A stretch of DNA of 64,000 nucleotides, taken from contig NZ_JARQWR010000004.1 of the NCBI RefSeq assembly GCF_030766725.1, forward strand, positions 248,001-312,000, written 5' to 3'. Both the position numbers and the translations under genes were made by a program. This DNA is from Flavobacterium aerium. GTDB taxonomy: Bacteria; Bacteroidota; Bacteroidia; Flavobacteriales; Flavobacteriaceae. The notes below the pieces were generated by a model. The model worked only from the letters and a program-made list of their open reading frames with translations, was not told the origin of the DNA and searched no databases. Positions 55,631 to 63,980 of this stretch are shown piece after piece (position 1 is the stretch's first letter; the number at the start of each line of letters is the position of its first letter).

Positions 55631-56107
55631 ATGAAAGCAAATATTGGAATTACAGACAGTAATAGACAGGTTGTCGCTGATCAATTAGCAAAAATTTTAG
55701 CCGATGAATATATACTGTATACGAAAACCAGGAATGCACATTGGAACGTTGAAGGAGCAGATTTTCATACCAAACATATATTTTTTGAAGGGCAATACAG
55801 AGAACTTGATGAAATTGTAGACTCAGTAGCCGAACGTATTCGTACTATCGGACATTATGCACCCGCAACATTAGACGCCTTTTTGAAATTAACACACTTA
55901 ACAGAAGCGAATAGAAAAAAGAACGATAGTGTTAGTTTTATTACGGAACTCCTAGAAGACCATGAAAGCATTATTATTCATTTAAGAGAAAATGTAAATA
56001 GTTTTGCAAACGAACATAAAGATGCTGGTACTAGTGATTTCATTACAGGATTAATGGAACATCATGAAAAGATGGCTTGGTTTTTACGAGCACACATTAC
56101 CAAATAG
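55631..56107 (+). CDS. dps: Dps-family ferritin-like protein
   Basis: 158 residues from ATG 55631; a longer frame opening at 55562 has no matching start. LYTKTRNAHWNVEGADFHTKHIFFE with RELDEIVDSVAERIRTIG is the Dps ferroxidase region: His, Asp and Glu from neighbouring subunits. Dps forms 12-mers that oxidise and store iron and protect DNA from peroxide. Confidence 0.93.
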   Translation: MKANIGITDSNRQVVADQLAKILADEYILYTKTRNAHWNVEGADFHTKHIFFEGQYRELDEIVDSVAERIRTIGHYAPATLDAFLKLTHLTEANRKKNDSVSFITELLEDHESIIIHLRENVNSFANEHKDAGTSDFITGLMEHHEKMAWFLRAHITK

Positions 56108-56124
56108 TTTTAGAATCAAAAATT

Positions 56125-56168
56125 AAAAAGCTTCAAAAGAAATCCTCTTTCTTTTGAAGCTTTTTTTG
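56125..56168 (+). terminator. Terminator after dps
   Basis: AAAGCTTCAAAAGAAA/TTTCTTTTGAAGCTTT stem with T7. Confidence 0.9.
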
Positions 56169-56231
56169 TTATGTAAAGAGACCTATATAAATATTCATCA
56201 TTTCCTAATAGTATCTCTTTGGAGAGCTTCG

Positions 56232-56239
56232 TATATTTG
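56232..56239 (+). promoter_or_regulatory. -7 element TATATTTG before the RDD gene
   Basis: Exact TAnnTTTG match 30 bp before ATG 56269. Confidence 0.6.
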
Positions 56240-56268
56240 GAACTATATAAACATTTTAAATTTTTGTG

Positions 56269-57033
56269 ATGACCGAAAGTAATCAACAACCCTTAATGAA
56301 GTCCAGTAGAAAAAGAAGAATTGTAGCCTTTATGATTGACCATTTTGTCTTGTCAGTCATCAATGTCAGTCTTATTTTTTTAATCTTAGGGCCTAATTTT
56401 ACTGATGAGGAAGATGCTGGGAAGTTGATGATAGCAATTTTTACCGTTATCCCAATAGGGATGTTTATCTATTTTGCCAAAGATAACATTAAAGGAATGA
56501 GTCTTGGAAAATGGATTATGGGAATTATGGTTCGTGATGCGGATGATAATACAATAACTCCTTCATTTGGAAGACTATTACTTAGAAATCTATTACTGAT
56601 TATATTACCCGTTGAATTTATTGTTTTAGCGGCGAGTAATGACAAGAGAAGACTTGGTGATAAAGCAGCGAGAGCAGTCGTTGTAAAGAACCCGAATAAA
56701 GCGAGTAAAAGTATGAGAATAGTTATTTTACTACTAGTAATAATAGGGACATGTACTTTTGTTTTTTTACAATCCAGTTATACCATCAAGAATTCAGAAG
56801 CCTATAAAACAGCTATTCAAGAGATCGACCAAAATCAGGAAATTAGTACCGCTACAGGTGGAGTTGTAGGTTATGGAATGGTGCCAACGGGAGAAATTAA
56901 TATACGAAATGGAAAAGGTATTGCCAATCTAAAGATAAAAGTAAAAGGGAAAAAGAAGGATAAAGAAGTTCAGGTTTATTTAGAAAAAGAACAAGGAGGG
57001 AAATGGGAAATGATAGAATTATACCAAGAATGA
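56269..57033 (+). CDS. RDD-family membrane protein with Coa1-like tail
   Basis: 254 residues from ATG 56269 (a GTG one codon earlier is less likely). The RDD domain (about 12-145, with MIDHFVLSVINV and SLGKWIMGIMVRD) has three helices. A fourth helix (MRIVILLLVIIGTCTFVFLQ) then leads to a domain with NSEAYKTAIQEIDQNQEI and LKIKVKGKKKDKEV, resembling the Coa1-like protein at 50434. The fusion is noteworthy; the transported or bound substrate is unknown. Its stop overlaps the next start by 4 bp. Confidence 0.78.
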   Translation: MTESNQQPLMKSSRKRRIVAFMIDHFVLSVINVSLIFLILGPNFTDEEDAGKLMIAIFTVIPIGMFIYFAKDNIKGMSLGKWIMGIMVRDADDNTITPSFGRLLLRNLLLIILPVEFIVLAASNDKRRLGDKAARAVVVKNPNKASKSMRIVILLLVIIGTCTFVFLQSSYTIKNSEAYKTAIQEIDQNQEISTATGGVVGYGMVPTGEINIRNGKGIANLKIKVKGKKKDKEVQVYLEKEQGGKWEMIELYQE

Positions 57034-57542
57034 TAAAATTAGAATTGTTTGAACGAGAAGATTTCGACCGATTAATCGGTTGGATTCCTAATGAAGAATT
57101 ATTAATGCAGTTTGCCGGACCGGATTTTACATATCCATTAACGACAACACAATTGGAAAAGTACGTTGATAACCCTAATGCAAAGATTTTTAAAGTTGTA
57201 GAAATAGACAGTAATACTGTTGTAGGTCATGCTGAATTGATGGTTAATAATAAAAATCTGGTTAAGTTATGCCGGATTCTAGTAGGATCTACAGCACATA
57301 GGGGTAAAGGGTTAGGACAACAAATTATCAATGCGCTGTTAGAATATTCGTTCACTCAATTAGAGTATACAAAAGCAGAATTAAATGTTTTTGATTGGAA
57401 TACTTCAGCAATAAAATGCTATGAGAAAGTAGGTTTTGTAATAAATCCATCGGCTACCCGAGTTACCCATTTTAAAGAAAATGAATGGTTAGCCATCAAT
57501 ATGCTTATCGATAAAGTAGATTGGCAAGGGAATCTCAGATAA
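57030..57542 (+). CDS. GNAT-family N-acetyltransferase
   Basis: 170 residues starting at ATG 57030, in an ATGA overlap with the RDD stop, so translation is probably coupled; a frame opening at 57003 is less likely. VGSTAHRGKGLGQQIINALLEY is the acetyl-CoA pyrophosphate loop, and YEKVGFVINPSA the C-terminal strand. The sequence resembles RimJ/RimL-type enzymes. Target unknown. Confidence 0.85.
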   Translation: MIKLELFEREDFDRLIGWIPNEELLMQFAGPDFTYPLTTTQLEKYVDNPNAKIFKVVEIDSNTVVGHAELMVNNKNLVKLCRILVGSTAHRGKGLGQQIINALLEYSFTQLEYTKAELNVFDWNTSAIKCYEKVGFVINPSATRVTHFKENEWLAINMLIDKVDWQGNLR

Positions 57543-57560
57543 AATTATAGAATACTAGAA

Positions 57561-57597
57561 AAAAGGGGCTTGTACACAGTACAAGCCCCTTTTTTAT
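57561..57597. terminator. Terminator between convergent genes
   Basis: GGGGCTTGTA/TACAAGCCCC hairpin followed by T6. Confidence 0.9.
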
Positions 57598-58586
57598 TAA
57601 AGACTAATTTGCTCTAGTGCAGTATTGATTAAGGTTAATTCTTCTACTGTAATTGTAAGATCCATTGCTTTCGCATTATCTATGGCTTGAGTCGCGTTAC
57701 GAGCTCCAGTCAATACAATAGAAATACCCGGTTGTACGGTAGTCCAACGCAATACTAATTGTGAAAGAGAAGCATTTTTGCTGGCTGCAATCGGTTCAAT
57801 AGTATTTAAGAAGGTTTTTACTTTTTCAGGGTTAAACTGTCCAAAATAATCATTTCTATGATCATCAGATTTTAAGGTTGCATCCTTGAAGTATTTACCC
57901 GTTAGTAATCCACGTTCTAATGGACTATAGGCAATAATACCGATGTTGTGTTCTACGCTGTAAGGCACAAGGTCTTGTTCGATGCTACGATTCAGCATAC
58001 TATAAGAAACTTGATTTGAAGCCAGATGAATGGTCTTCTCTGCTTCTTTCAATTGATCCAAACTATAATTGCTTACACCCGCAGCTAATATTTTTCCTTG
58101 CTGGATTAAAGACTGTAAGGCCTCCATTGTTTCGTCAATTGGAGTGGTAGCATCTGGCCAGTGTAATTGCAATAAATCAATATAATCTGTTCCAAGACGC
58201 TTTAAACCTTCTTCAACTTCTTTAATAACATTGGCTTTGGAAGCATATTTGTAAACAGGGATGCTTTTACCATCGGATCCTGCATCAAAAAAGAATTCTC
58301 CCTTGCTATTATTACTTCCATCCCAAACTAAACCAAATTTATTTAACAATTGAATTTTAGTCCGGTCTTTTCCTTTAATAGCTTCTCCAATTAATTCCTC
58401 ACTTTGTCCAAAACCATAGAAAGGAGCTGTATCCAAACTAGTAACGCCATGATCCAATGAAGCATGAATCGCATTGATTGAATCTTTTTTCTCATTACCA
58501 CCCCACATGGTTCCTCCAATAGCAAATGCGCCATAAGTAATAGCAGATAATTCCAAATCCGTACGACCTAATTTTCTATATTCCAT
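57597..58586 (-). CDS. Aldo-keto reductase
   Basis: 329 residues of the AKR fold: DTAPFYGFGQSEELIGEAI carries the Asp-Tyr pair, with LLNKFGLVW (Lys) and LLQLHWPDATTPI (His) completing the tetrad. Later, VSYSMLNRSIEQ and IAYSPLERGLLTGKY bind NADPH. It reduces aldehydes or sugars; its substrate is not clear. It is monocistronic. Confidence 0.92.
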   Translation of the reverse strand: MEYRKLGRTDLELSAITYGAFAIGGTMWGGNEKKDSINAIHASLDHGVTSLDTAPFYGFGQSEELIGEAIKGKDRTKIQLLNKFGLVWDGSNNSKGEFFFDAGSDGKSIPVYKYASKANVIKEVEEGLKRLGTDYIDLLQLHWPDATTPIDETMEALQSLIQQGKILAAGVSNYSLDQLKEAEKTIHLASNQVSYSMLNRSIEQDLVPYSVEHNIGIIAYSPLERGLLTGKYFKDATLKSDDHRNDYFGQFNPEKVKTFLNTIEPIAASKNASLSQLVLRWTTVQPGISIVLTGARNATQAIDNAKAMDLTITVEELTLINTALEQISL

Positions 58587-58724
58587 AACTGTATTTTTTA
58601 ATATTATTTCTTGATAATCAATTGTGATATCAAATTCGAGGATGCAAAATTACAGCAGGAAGTAGTGTTATCAAAATAATGCAAATCATAACGATCTATT
58701 ATAATTATGATGAATATAGAGATG

Positions 58725-58768
58725 AAAAAACAGCGATATCACATCCAAAGGAATGTAATATCGCTGTA
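58725..58768 (-). terminator. Terminator after the PorT-like gene
   Basis: On the minus strand CAGCGATAT/ATATCGCTG forms a stem followed by TTTTTT. Confidence 0.8.
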
Positions 58769-58794
58769 GTAAGTAATAGAAATTGAACGAAGAA

Positions 58795-59448
58795 TTAAAT
58801 ATTAAAATTCCAGTTTACAATTAAGTTGATTGAGTTTGTTTTTACACTACCATTATTAATAGTACGTAGTTTACTAATGTTCGATAGTCCTAAATTATTA
58901 CGGATTTCAATATTTAAATTATTAGTTTTATTTAGTTTGATACTAGTACCAGCACCAAATGCCCAACCGAAATCTATATTTTTGAAAATTGTTCCCCCTG
59001 CATCAAAATTTTTGCCATCAATTTTAAAGGTATCATCAATAAAATTACCCATAAATGGTCCAGAGTTAATAAAGAAGTTTTTGTTATTTCCAAAACTATA
59101 CTTTGCCAATATTGGAATTGTAATGTAATTTAATGTAGTTTTTAGTTCATAACGTCTAGAGGACGTAGCGTCTAGGAAAGCATCTTTTTTAAAGCTTTTA
59201 CGTTCATAGTTTAATTCCGTTTTTAATGCGAAAGATTCGGTAAACTGGTATTCATAAGATAGCCCGACTAAGAAATCCAAAGCACTATTATTTTCTTCTG
59301 CAACCTTATTTCCTCTAATGTTAGATAAATTTGCTCCAGTACTGAAACCGAATAATGAAGTTCCATTTGTTTTTGGAGTTGCTGTTTCTTGTGCAAATCC
59401 AGTAGCAAATAAACCTAGTAATGTAATTAGTAAAGTAATTTTCTTCAT
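58795..59448 (-). CDS. Outer-membrane beta-barrel protein (PorT-like family)
   Basis: 217 residues. A signal peptide (MKKITLLITLLGLFATGFAQ) precedes SLFGFSTGANLSNIRG and paired strands (LSYEYQFTESFALKTELNYE, ITIPILAKYSFG, NFFINSGPFMGNF). The alternation fits a small OmpW/PorT-like barrel. It has a good promoter and its own terminator. Specific role unknown. Confidence 0.82.
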   Translation of the reverse strand: MKKITLLITLLGLFATGFAQETATPKTNGTSLFGFSTGANLSNIRGNKVAEENNSALDFLVGLSYEYQFTESFALKTELNYERKSFKKDAFLDATSSRRYELKTTLNYITIPILAKYSFGNNKNFFINSGPFMGNFIDDTFKIDGKNFDAGGTIFKNIDFGWAFGAGTSIKLNKTNNLNIEIRNNLGLSNISKLRTINNGSVKTNSINLIVNWNFNI

Positions 59449-59474
59449 GTATAATTTTCTTAAAATTTGTGGAC

Positions 59475-59504
59475 CAAAAGTACTTCTTTATTTTAAACAA
59501 CAAA
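59475..59504 (-). promoter_or_regulatory. Promoter of the PorT-like gene
   Basis: On the minus strand TTTG (59504-59501), an 18-bp spacer, then TACTTTTG (59482-59475): both Bacteroidota consensus boxes. Confidence 0.65.
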
Positions 59505-59529
59505 TTTTTTTTGTACTAAATTTCTTAAC

Positions 59530-59958
59530 TTATTCTGGAACCATAAGTTGATAATATTGACCTAAAGAATCAATTGCTTTTAATTTTCCACGACTGGTCC
59601 ATTCTGTCCGAACTTCCATTTCTTTTCCTTCATCACTGTTCAGGAGCCCACTACCGTATCTTCCTTTTGTATTAATATTTCCCGTTACAGTATTACCCAA
59701 TTCATCGGTACCAATTACATCGTAATTATAGCAATAATTATGAGTCTCACCAGTTCGGTATTTGTATTTATAAGTAGGGTTGGTATGAAGCGTTTTTGCT
59801 TCTTTAATGGTATCATTAACCAAGCGTTCTCCTATGAAGAGTAAAGGTTTACTTTGTAAAACCAGAGGTTCGCTTTGAAGATTCTCCCGGCAACTTAATA
59901 ATGAGAAAGTTAGGGCTGTGAAAAGGCCTAAATACAGTTTTTTAAATCGTAAATTCAT
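59530..59958 (-). CDS. Small lipoprotein under CCGTAA-type promoter
   Basis: 142 residues. The signal ends in the lipobox FSLLSCREN, so it is probably lipid-anchored. The mature part is polar and rich in Tyr/Asn (TYKYKYRTGETHNYCYNYDV) without a recognised domain. Its promoter shares the CCGTAA-27-TAnnTTTG geometry of the peptide locus (see 59987-60030). It is a candidate immunity or receptor lipoprotein for the peptides; this is inference only. Confidence 0.65.
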   Translation of the reverse strand: MNLRFKKLYLGLFTALTFSLLSCRENLQSEPLVLQSKPLLFIGERLVNDTIKEAKTLHTNPTYKYKYRTGETHNYCYNYDVIGTDELGNTVTGNINTKGRYGSGLLNSDEGKEMEVRTEWTSRGKLKAIDSLGQYYQLMVPE

Positions 59959-59986
59959 GCTGTTAATTTGAGTATTTATAATACTT

Positions 59987-60030
59987 CAAACTTAGAATAT
60001 ACAATAAGCACAACATTACGGTTTTCCGTA
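59987..60030 (-). promoter_or_regulatory. CCGTAA promoter P5 before the small lipoprotein
   Basis: On the minus strand CCGTAA starts at 60021 and forms the inverted repeat TACGG-AAAA-CCGTA. TAAGTTTG, an exact TAnnTTTG, begins at 59994, exactly 27 bp on. The repeat 22 bp upstream is not preserved, so this site has one unit. Confidence 0.7.
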
Positions 60031-60053
60031 TTTACAATACTAATGAAATGGGT

Positions 60054-60863
60054 TTATAGGATACTAAATTGCATGGTGATAGGAATATGATCGGAGATGT
60101 ACTTGGCTTGTTTTAAGGAAGCAAATGCCTCATAAAACAAAATGGGTTTAAAATTTAAAACTTTGATTTTGGAAGAATGATAAAAGATATTGTCAAATTC
60201 TGAAGCGAGACATACTTCTTTTTTACACTCATTTTTAAGGGATGTTTTTTGGTTTACAAATACAGATTGATAGCCCATTTTCTTCAAAGGATTGAATACA
60301 CTATGCGATTGTGGACAATTGAAATCACCAACAAAAATCAAATTTTTATCAGGATATTGTTGTGGTAGATGTTTGAAATATTTAATTTCAGTTTCAGGTT
60401 GCTTTTTCTTGGTGATTGCATGAAAATTTACAACCGTAAATGATTTCCCTTTATATTGAAAGGTACAGAAATAAGGCTCTCGATCAATTTCCAGATGATA
60501 TTTTTGTTCTAACCAAGCCTTACCTTTTTTCTGAACAGTTTTGCTTTTCCATAAAAAGGCATAACGCTCTTTTTTATAAGAATCTCCCGAAGTAGGGTCA
60601 CTAACGGTGTAGTCCCATTTTGTACCTGTTAGATTCAGTTCGTTGGCCAATCGGGCAACTGCCTGAGCACCGCCAGGACCAGCTACAACTTCCTGAATGG
60701 CGATTACATCGTAATTTTTTAAAGTTTTGGCAATGAAAGTAATCGTCGTATCAGCTTTGGATTTACCAAAATTTTTGAGGTTCCAAGAACAAAGCTTAAC
60801 CTGAGCCAATGCTGATAACTGAAAACAAACGATAAGGAGTAGAAAGATGATTTTTTTCAGCAT
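60054..60863 (-). CDS. Secreted endonuclease/exonuclease/phosphatase-family protein
   Basis: 269 residues with a signal peptide (1-20, LSALAQ). DNase I-like motifs are present: CSWNLKNFG, IQEVV (catalytic Glu), VNFHAIT, FVGDFNCP and ISDHIPIT (catalytic His). It resembles secreted DNases. It is the last gene of the minus-strand series from 63980, 22 bp after the vWA-like lipoprotein. DNA degradation outside the cell is likely but not certain. Confidence 0.88.
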   Translation of the reverse strand: MLKKIIFLLLIVCFQLSALAQVKLCSWNLKNFGKSKADTTITFIAKTLKNYDVIAIQEVVAGPGGAQAVARLANELNLTGTKWDYTVSDPTSGDSYKKERYAFLWKSKTVQKKGKAWLEQKYHLEIDREPYFCTFQYKGKSFTVVNFHAITKKKQPETEIKYFKHLPQQYPDKNLIFVGDFNCPQSHSVFNPLKKMGYQSVFVNQKTSLKNECKKEVCLASEFDNIFYHSSKIKVLNFKPILFYEAFASLKQAKYISDHIPITMQFSIL

Positions 60864-60885
60864 TGGCGTAGAATAGAGCTATTAA

Positions 60886-61797
60886 TTATTTTTTATTTTC
60901 AATAAAGTTCTTGATTATCTTGTCCATATTGGACGGTAAATCGGCATTTTTTATTTCAAAACGTTTCACATTCATTTTAGTGAACCAGTCTTTCCAATAG
61001 GCTTTAATGACATCCTCTTCATAAGGATTCTTCTTATCAGGATTAATGCCAATAACGAGAATTTCCAACTGAGATAAGTCTTCATTAGCAGGAATAAAAC
61101 CAAATTTTTTATCCGTCATTTTTTCTTTCCAATTGGCAGTATTTAATCCATTTTCACGAATTAATTCGGGTGTAATGTATGTGGTTTGATTACCTTCCTT
61201 TCTTTTGGAATTTTTATGGTAAAGATAGCCATCTGTTAGTAGGATTAAAATATTTCGATATGAATCATCTATACAATAATCTTGGACTCTATTTTTAAAA
61301 AAACTCCATGTTTCTGAACCTGGATAATTCTTATCCTTTATTGTAAGATCATATATTTTCGAAGGATTTGTATTATACGAGGTTTTAATCTCATCCATTA
61401 GCTCCTTTGAAGTATTACTCTTATTTATGGAGTACTTTAATTGACTCGATAGAGTATTAATTTCATTGTTCTGTGGCTCTGGGTCAAAAAATAATTGAAT
61501 TTTATCATTAGTTTGAACAACTTTTTTGTTTCGTAAATGACTATCAAATGCTTCAGCAGCAGACTTAATATAACCAATATCTCTAATGTAAAATTCCATT
61601 GTTGGATTTGGGTATTTTAAAGGGTCAATACGATCAGATAAATCAAGCAGTAAACTAAGATTTATATTGTTCGAATGGTTGGATTTAGAAACAGAATTTT
61701 CTTGATGAGTTTTAGGATTACCTAATACTGTTTCCGTTTTATTTCCACAAGATTGTAGTACTATGAAAATGAACGAGAGAATGTAAATTTTATTCAT
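60886..61797 (-). CDS. Lipoprotein with von Willebrand A-like domain
   Basis: 303 residues. The signal ends in VLQSCGNK, a lipobox. The mature part starts a vWA-like fold: INLSLLLDLSDRID carries a DxSD-type metal motif, and LILLTDGYLYHK is the later conserved LTDG. The domain binds a metal and protein partners. It is downstream of the coiled-coil membrane gene by 5 bp, so they are one unit. Confidence 0.7.
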   Translation of the reverse strand: MNKIYILSFIFIVLQSCGNKTETVLGNPKTHQENSVSKSNHSNNINLSLLLDLSDRIDPLKYPNPTMEFYIRDIGYIKSAAEAFDSHLRNKKVVQTNDKIQLFFDPEPQNNEINTLSSQLKYSINKSNTSKELMDEIKTSYNTNPSKIYDLTIKDKNYPGSETWSFFKNRVQDYCIDDSYRNILILLTDGYLYHKNSKRKEGNQTTYITPELIRENGLNTANWKEKMTDKKFGFIPANEDLSQLEILVIGINPDKKNPYEEDVIKAYWKDWFTKMNVKRFEIKNADLPSNMDKIIKNFIENKK

Positions 61798-61802
61798 GAC
61801 AT

Positions 61803-63068
61803 TTAATTTTTTGGATACAGTAATAGTTGAAAATCAGATTGAACTAAATTTAAATTATTCAAATGAGTACTAGAGATAGATTCACAATCTTCCAGTAATT
61901 CTGTTTTCTGTTTATTTGGCAATGCCATTTCAGTATTAATAGCCTGAAACCAACCTTCTTTGTATTGTGAGTGATAGTGTAGGTATTCTTTAATAGGGAA
62001 AATAAATCCATCAATTTTAGCTTGTAATTCGGAAATAATTCCATTGATAGCCGTAATTTTTTGTTTACACTCATTGATCTTTTCTAAGACATCTTTTTTG
62101 TGTATTTCAAGGTTAATAATTTCCTCTTTCTTTGCTCTAACGAAAGCTTTAATTTTATCAATATTCTCATATTCTTTCATTACGAAATCAAAGACGAGCC
62201 CCCAAATAATATATACAACGAAACCTGCAAATATGATCATCCAAAATTCTGCTTCTCCTAGTGCAATTGTTAGATTGTAAGGAGAGGAGTCTATTGTTTT
62301 ATTGAAATCGTAAATTTTCTTCTCTATTTGATAAGCTAATAAAGCATCGAATAAAAAAGTAATAAAGAAAAGAGCTGCAATTTTAAAAACATTAATTAAA
62401 CCTTTTCCTTTTTGAACCATATGAATTACATATCCTAGACCCATAAATACAAAAGGAATTGTAATGACAAGTACACCTTCTAGCCAGCTGGCTTTAAAAG
62501 CATTGTTTAAAGCATCAGCATCAAAGATGGCGGCTGTTAGGCTGATATCTGTAAACTCTTTAAAAAAAGCAGAATAAGAAGCAGAAATATAAAATACTAA
62601 TAAATAAAGTGTTATAGGTAATAATAAAGATAATCCTATATAGAACTGAGCTTTTGGACGTTTGTCCGCCTCAATACCATGTTTTTCAGGATTGTGTTTT
62701 ACCTCAATCATATCCTGTTTTGTAGTGTCGATGGCCTCAGTTAAATCTTGTTCTTTTTTCTCGAAAATAGCTATGGCAGTTTCATTTTTTTTAAGCTCAG
62801 ACCTGTTTTTCTCTTGTTCCTCAATATAAGGTTGTTTTAATCTTATTTGTTCCTGTTTTTGCTTTCTACATTGATCTTCAAAGCTGTTGTAGACATTTTC
62901 AAGACAAGCTCTAAATGTAATCGGTCTTCCAGAAGCTTTTGTAGAGGCAGCAAATCCACTTTGATAATAAGTATATCGGATTTGTTCTCTATCTTCTTCT
63001 GGATCGATTGTTATCATCATTTGTGGTTCAGTTTTTTTGATACTGAATAATTGTTTTAGTGATGTCAT
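61803..63068 (-). CDS. Coiled-coil membrane protein of unknown family
   Basis: 421 residues. A long N-terminal coiled coil (about 70-130, KKNETAIAIFEKKEQDLTEAI) is followed by four or so membrane helices (AQFYIGLSLLLPITLYLLVFY, VLVITIPFVFMGLGYVI, IAALFFITFLFDALLAY, MIIFAGFVVYIIWGLVF) and a second coiled coil. No named family is recalled. It is 3 bp before the TerB-like gene and 5 bp after the vWA-like gene in the operon. Confidence 0.7.
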   Translation of the reverse strand: MTSLKQLFSIKKTEPQMMITIDPEEDREQIRYTYYQSGFAASTKASGRPITFRACLENVYNSFEDQCRKQKQEQIRLKQPYIEEQEKNRSELKKNETAIAIFEKKEQDLTEAIDTTKQDMIEVKHNPEKHGIEADKRPKAQFYIGLSLLLPITLYLLVFYISASYSAFFKEFTDISLTAAIFDADALNNAFKASWLEGVLVITIPFVFMGLGYVIHMVQKGKGLINVFKIAALFFITFLFDALLAYQIEKKIYDFNKTIDSSPYNLTIALGEAEFWMIIFAGFVVYIIWGLVFDFVMKEYENIDKIKAFVRAKKEEIINLEIHKKDVLEKINECKQKITAINGIISELQAKIDGFIFPIKEYLHYHSQYKEGWFQAINTEMALPNKQKTELLEDCESISSTHLNNLNLVQSDFQLLLYPKN

Positions 63069-63071
63069 CGT

Positions 63072-63479
63072 TTATGAGTTTAACTGATTAATAATTTCGT
63101 CTTTCTGAATTCCTTTTTGGACACAATCAATAAGATAGGTCGTAATATCATCTATGTTCTCTTCTAAAAAATCGAATTTTTTGCAATATTTTTTCAAAGC
63201 ATTTTTTTCATCTTCTGTTACAATATCATCAACGAGTATCATACGCGTAAGATCATAGAGGTAATTAATTCGTTCGGTAATGTCGTTTGGAATAATCGAT
63301 TCGTGTTGAGTTGGGTTTAATAATAATTTTTCCATTTCCGATTTAGGAACTCCACGCTCATCAGCAAAATGATAAAGCATTTGGAGTTCCAAAACTCCAA
63401 AATTGTCATCGGATAAAGCAATTTGGTAAAGTCGAAGAAAATGACTTTTTAGTTCTTCAGTGAGTATAGTATTTGTCAT
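63072..63479 (-). CDS. TerB-like protein
   Basis: 135 residues, all-helical. LKSHFLRLYQIALSDDNFGVLELQMLYHFADERG and LTRMILVDDIVTEDEKNAL show the duplicated acidic DxxxxxxE blocks of TerB-type domains, which bind metals and often occur with vWA and membrane partners in stress systems. It lies 15 bp downstream of the Cys-rich SH3 gene. Confidence 0.75.
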   Translation of the reverse strand: MTNTILTEELKSHFLRLYQIALSDDNFGVLELQMLYHFADERGVPKSEMEKLLLNPTQHESIIPNDITERINYLYDLTRMILVDDIVTEDEKNALKKYCKKFDFLEENIDDITTYLIDCVQKGIQKDEIINQLNS

Positions 63480-63494
63480 AATTATGAGAGATGT

Positions 63495-63980
63495 TTATTG
63501 TAGATTACTTGAAAGAATATATCCAATTATTTTAGTTTCCAATACTTGTACTTTAACCCATTCTTCTGTATTTCCTAAGATTTTTAAAGTATTCTTATTG
63601 CTGATTTTTGCAATAACATCGGAATCCTTACTAGGCTCTTTTCTTAGATTAACAGATCGTGCAATCGTAACGGTTTTTCCCTTTTTATACACATTAAAAT
63701 TGAAATTGATATTGATGTCTTTAGATGAGTTTTTAGAAGTTGAGGATTTAGATTCAGTATAATTTGAATTTTTGCCAGAACTACATACTCCACAACTTCC
63801 GCCAGAGGAGCAGTGCTTACAACCGGAACAATTTGTACATGCAGTACAAGACATGGAGCCAGTGCATTTTCGAGCTTCAGTCGCACAACAGGAAGCTATA
63901 ATTACATTTGATTTAGCAACTTGGGCGGTACAAAAGTTGATTGTAAATAGTAAAACGAAACAATAGAAAAGTGATTTCAT
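63495..63980 (-). CDS. Secreted Cys-rich SH3-domain protein
   Basis: 161 residues. A signal peptide (1-19) precedes a Cys-rich segment (CCATEARKCTGSMSCTAC then TNCSGCKHCSSGGSCGVC) with about a dozen Cys, a Ser/Lys linker, and a bacterial SH3 domain (SVNLRKEPSKDSDVIAKIS... WVKVQVLETKIIGYI). The Cys block resembles segments seen in other secreted Bacteroidota proteins. It is the first gene of the five-gene operon. Confidence 0.75.
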   Translation of the reverse strand: MKSLFYCFVLLFTINFCTAQVAKSNVIIASCCATEARKCTGSMSCTACTNCSGCKHCSSGGSCGVCSSGKNSNYTESKSSTSKNSSKDININFNFNVYKKGKTVTIARSVNLRKEPSKDSDVIAKISNKNTLKILGNTEEWVKVQVLETKIIGYILSSNLQ

